Source: Chitinophaga agrisoli (GTDB lineage: Bacteria > Bacteroidota > Bacteroidia > Chitinophagales > Chitinophagaceae). From it: DNA of 64,000 bases. The first letter of the stretch is position 1. Each line of letters begins with the position of its first letter. A program made the translations under genes and the position numbers. This document shows positions 62,768-64,000 of the stretch, piece by piece. The notes beneath the pieces were generated by a model that saw only the letters and a list, made by a program, of their open reading frames with translations, was not told the origin of the DNA and made no database searches. Location: positions 1,790,481 to 1,854,480 of the forward strand of contig NZ_VUOC01000002.1 of the NCBI RefSeq assembly GCF_008386695.1. The letters run 5' to 3'.

Positions 62768-62799
62768 AAAGTCCACAGTTCATTGGCTGTGGACTTTTT
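62768..62799 (+). terminator. Intrinsic terminator after the small barrel gene
   Basis: Stem AAAGTCCACAG with CTGTGGACTTT around an eight-base loop, with TTTTT. Its right arm and loop overlap the -33 region of the argS promoter. Confidence 0.88.
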
Positions 62800-62810
62800 G
62801 TTTACCTTTG
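62783..62810 (+). promoter_or_regulatory. Bacteroidota-type promoter of argS
   Basis: TTG at 62783-62785 and TACCTTTG at 62803-62810, spacing 17 bases, match the -33/-7 consensus. The -33 box is in the terminator loop of the preceding gene. The ATG is at 62839. Confidence 0.7.
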
Positions 62811-62838
62811 CAGCTACTTTGCATTAACCATTTTTCAC

Positions 62839-64000
62839 ATGAGCGTTGTACAACACATTAGATCAGCAGCCGTAACAGCCATTAAATCGCTTTATAACCA
62901 GGATATAGCCCTTGCCGATATAGCTATTAACGTTACCAAACCGGAATTCGAAGGCGAATACACCATCGTGGTCTTTACCTTCACAAAATTCAGCCGCCAG
63001 AAACCGGAAGAAACCGGCCAAACCATTGGCAACTACCTGGTAACTAATTTCCCGGACTTGGTAGCCGGCTTTAATGTGGTGAAAGGCTTCCTGAACCTGA
63101 GCATCAACAACGCCTACTGGATACAATACCTGCAGACCAATTTTAATAATGCCCATTCCGGCCGCAAACCGGCCAATGGTAAAAAGGTGATGGTAGAATA
63201 TTCTTCTCCCAACACCAATAAACCCCTGCACCTGGGCCACCTGCGTAATAACTTCCTGGGTTATTCCATTGCAGAGATCTTAAAGGCCGCCGGGTACGAA
63301 GTAATAAAAGCAAACCTGGTGAATGACCGGGGTATACATATTTGTAAATCTATGCTGGCCTGGCAACTGTTTGCCCATGGCGATACGCCGGAATCCACCG
63401 GCATCAAGGGCGATCACCTGGTAGGCGACTATTATGTGAAGTTTGAAACGCTGCTCAAGGAACAGGCCGAGCCTATCATAGCCAGGATCCTGGAGAATGA
63501 TTTCCGTGACTTTGGCGGCGCAGAACTGGAAAAGGTAGAAAAGCTGGCAGCTTTGCTGCATAAGCCGGAGATCCAGCAAGACGAAGAAAAAGCAGGTAAG
63601 CTGCACGATGATATCAAGGAGATTGCCCGTAATAAAACGGAGATCATGCAACAGGCCAAGATCATGCTGCAGCAGTGGGAAGCCGGTAACCCTGAAGTAA
63701 GGGCGCTGTGGAGCACCATGAACGGCTGGGTATATGATGGCTTTGAGACCACCTATAAACGCCTGGGTATCGACTTTGACAAGGTCTATTACGAAAGCGA
63801 AACCTACCTGCTGGGGAAAGACCTGGTAGAAGATGGCCTGCGTAAAGGCGTGTTATTCCGCAAAGAAGATAATTCCGTATGGATAGACCTTACGGCCGAT
63901 GGCCTGGATGAAAAGCTGCTGCTGCGCGGCGATGGCACCTCCGTATACATGACCCAGGACCTGGGTACCGCCAGGCTTAAATATCAGGATTTTCAGATGC
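62839..64000 (+). CDS. argS: Arginyl-tRNA synthetase (3' end outside window)
   Basis: Charges tRNA-Arg in the cytosol. The frame is open from ATG at 62839 to the end of the window, 387 complete codons of about 590 expected. The Arg-specific N-terminal Add-1 domain (MSVVQHIRSAAVTAIKSLYN) is followed by the class I catalytic start VEYSSPNTNKPLHLGHLRNN containing HLGH, and VNDRGIHICKSMLAW. The ADGLDEKLLLRGDGTSVYMT segment and TQDLGTARL near the end come from the catalytic core just before KMSKS-like residues, which lie beyond the window. Own promoter at 62783-62810. Confidence 0.96.
   Translation, partial: MSVVQHIRSAAVTAIKSLYNQDIALADIAINVTKPEFEGEYTIVVFTFTKFSRQKPEETGQTIGNYLVTNFPDLVAGFNVVKGFLNLSINNAYWIQYLQTNFNNAHSGRKPANGKKVMVEYSSPNTNKPLHLGHLRNNFLGYSIAEILKAAGYEVIKANLVNDRGIHICKSMLAWQLFAHGDTPESTGIKGDHLVGDYYVKFETLLKEQAEPIIARILENDFRDFGGAELEKVEKLAALLHKPEIQQDEEKAGKLHDDIKEIARNKTEIMQQAKIMLQQWEAGNPEVRALWSTMNGWVYDGFETTYKRLGIDFDKVYYESETYLLGKDLVEDGLRKGVLFRKEDNSVWIDLTADGLDEKLLLRGDGTSVYMTQDLGTARLKYQDFQM

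Overview
The window looks like chromosome of a Bacteroidota bacterium, most likely family Chitinophagaceae and probably Chitinophaga. The signs are: Bacteroidota-type promoters (TAnnTTTG about 17-20 bases after a TTG/TTTG), almost no Shine-Dalgarno sequences, an ytxJ-type bacillithiol gene, SPOR proteins with an HU-like N-terminus, TonB-receptor-like barrels, two S9 peptidases, and above all a subtype-iii type VI secretion system (T6SSiii), which is confined to this phylum. The genus is inference. No rRNA, tRNA, CRISPR array, transposase or phage gene was found.

Layout. 1-17.9 kb is housekeeping and envelope upkeep: partial ubiX, a glutathione peroxidase, a small lipoprotein overlapping ytxJ, mpl (murein recycling), a DEDDh exonuclease, a polyprenol-phosphate mannosyltransferase, an EamA transporter, an S9 peptidase, an AraC regulator, a cupin, a DUF4230 protein, an RRM RNA-binding protein, a NarL-type response regulator, a 2-oxoacid dehydrogenase E2, cinA, a thioesterase and DoxX. 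18.2-24.1 kb is a same-strand envelope trio: a 1026-residue TPR protein, a plugless outer-membrane barrel, and an HU/SPOR membrane protein. 24.2-33.9 kb carries an RmlD-like reductase, prolyl oligopeptidase, a pfkA-pyk glycolytic operon, a second AraC regulator, a succinate-semialdehyde-type dehydrogenase and coaA.

34.0-54.7 kb is the main accessory-type region, a T6SSiii locus in four alternating transcription blocks. Block 1 (minus) runs tssG, tssN, tssK, tssO, tssD1. Block 2 (plus) runs a PKD membrane protein (TssP candidate), tssE, tssF. Block 3 (minus) runs tssH, tssB, tssC, then a TraN-like secreted protein and a lytic transglycosylase with a TraM-like tail. Block 4 (plus) runs tssD2, an unrecognised cysteine-free protein, a translationally coupled lipoprotein, tssI (VgrG), and a TPR-like protein overlapping tssI. 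The tube, sheath, baseplate, spike and disassembly ATPase are present. The envelope complex is only partly recognisable: TssN and TssO are clear, TssP is probable, and no standard TssQ or TssR was identified. The most interesting candidates are the tssD2-X-lipoprotein-tssI cassette (a possible effector-immunity pair) and the transglycosylase/TraN-like pair, which may serve as a lineage-specific envelope module.

54.7-64.0 kb returns to housekeeping: a redoxin-fold protein without the peroxidatic cysteine, small unknown proteins, a DUF6807 protein, a dipeptide epimerase (which with mpl completes steps of murein peptide recycling), dnaK, an OmpA-family protein, a small outer-membrane barrel, and the 5' part of argS. 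Several strong intrinsic terminators separate the units. Long imperfect inverted repeats of related sequence lie in intergenic spaces inside and outside the T6SS locus.
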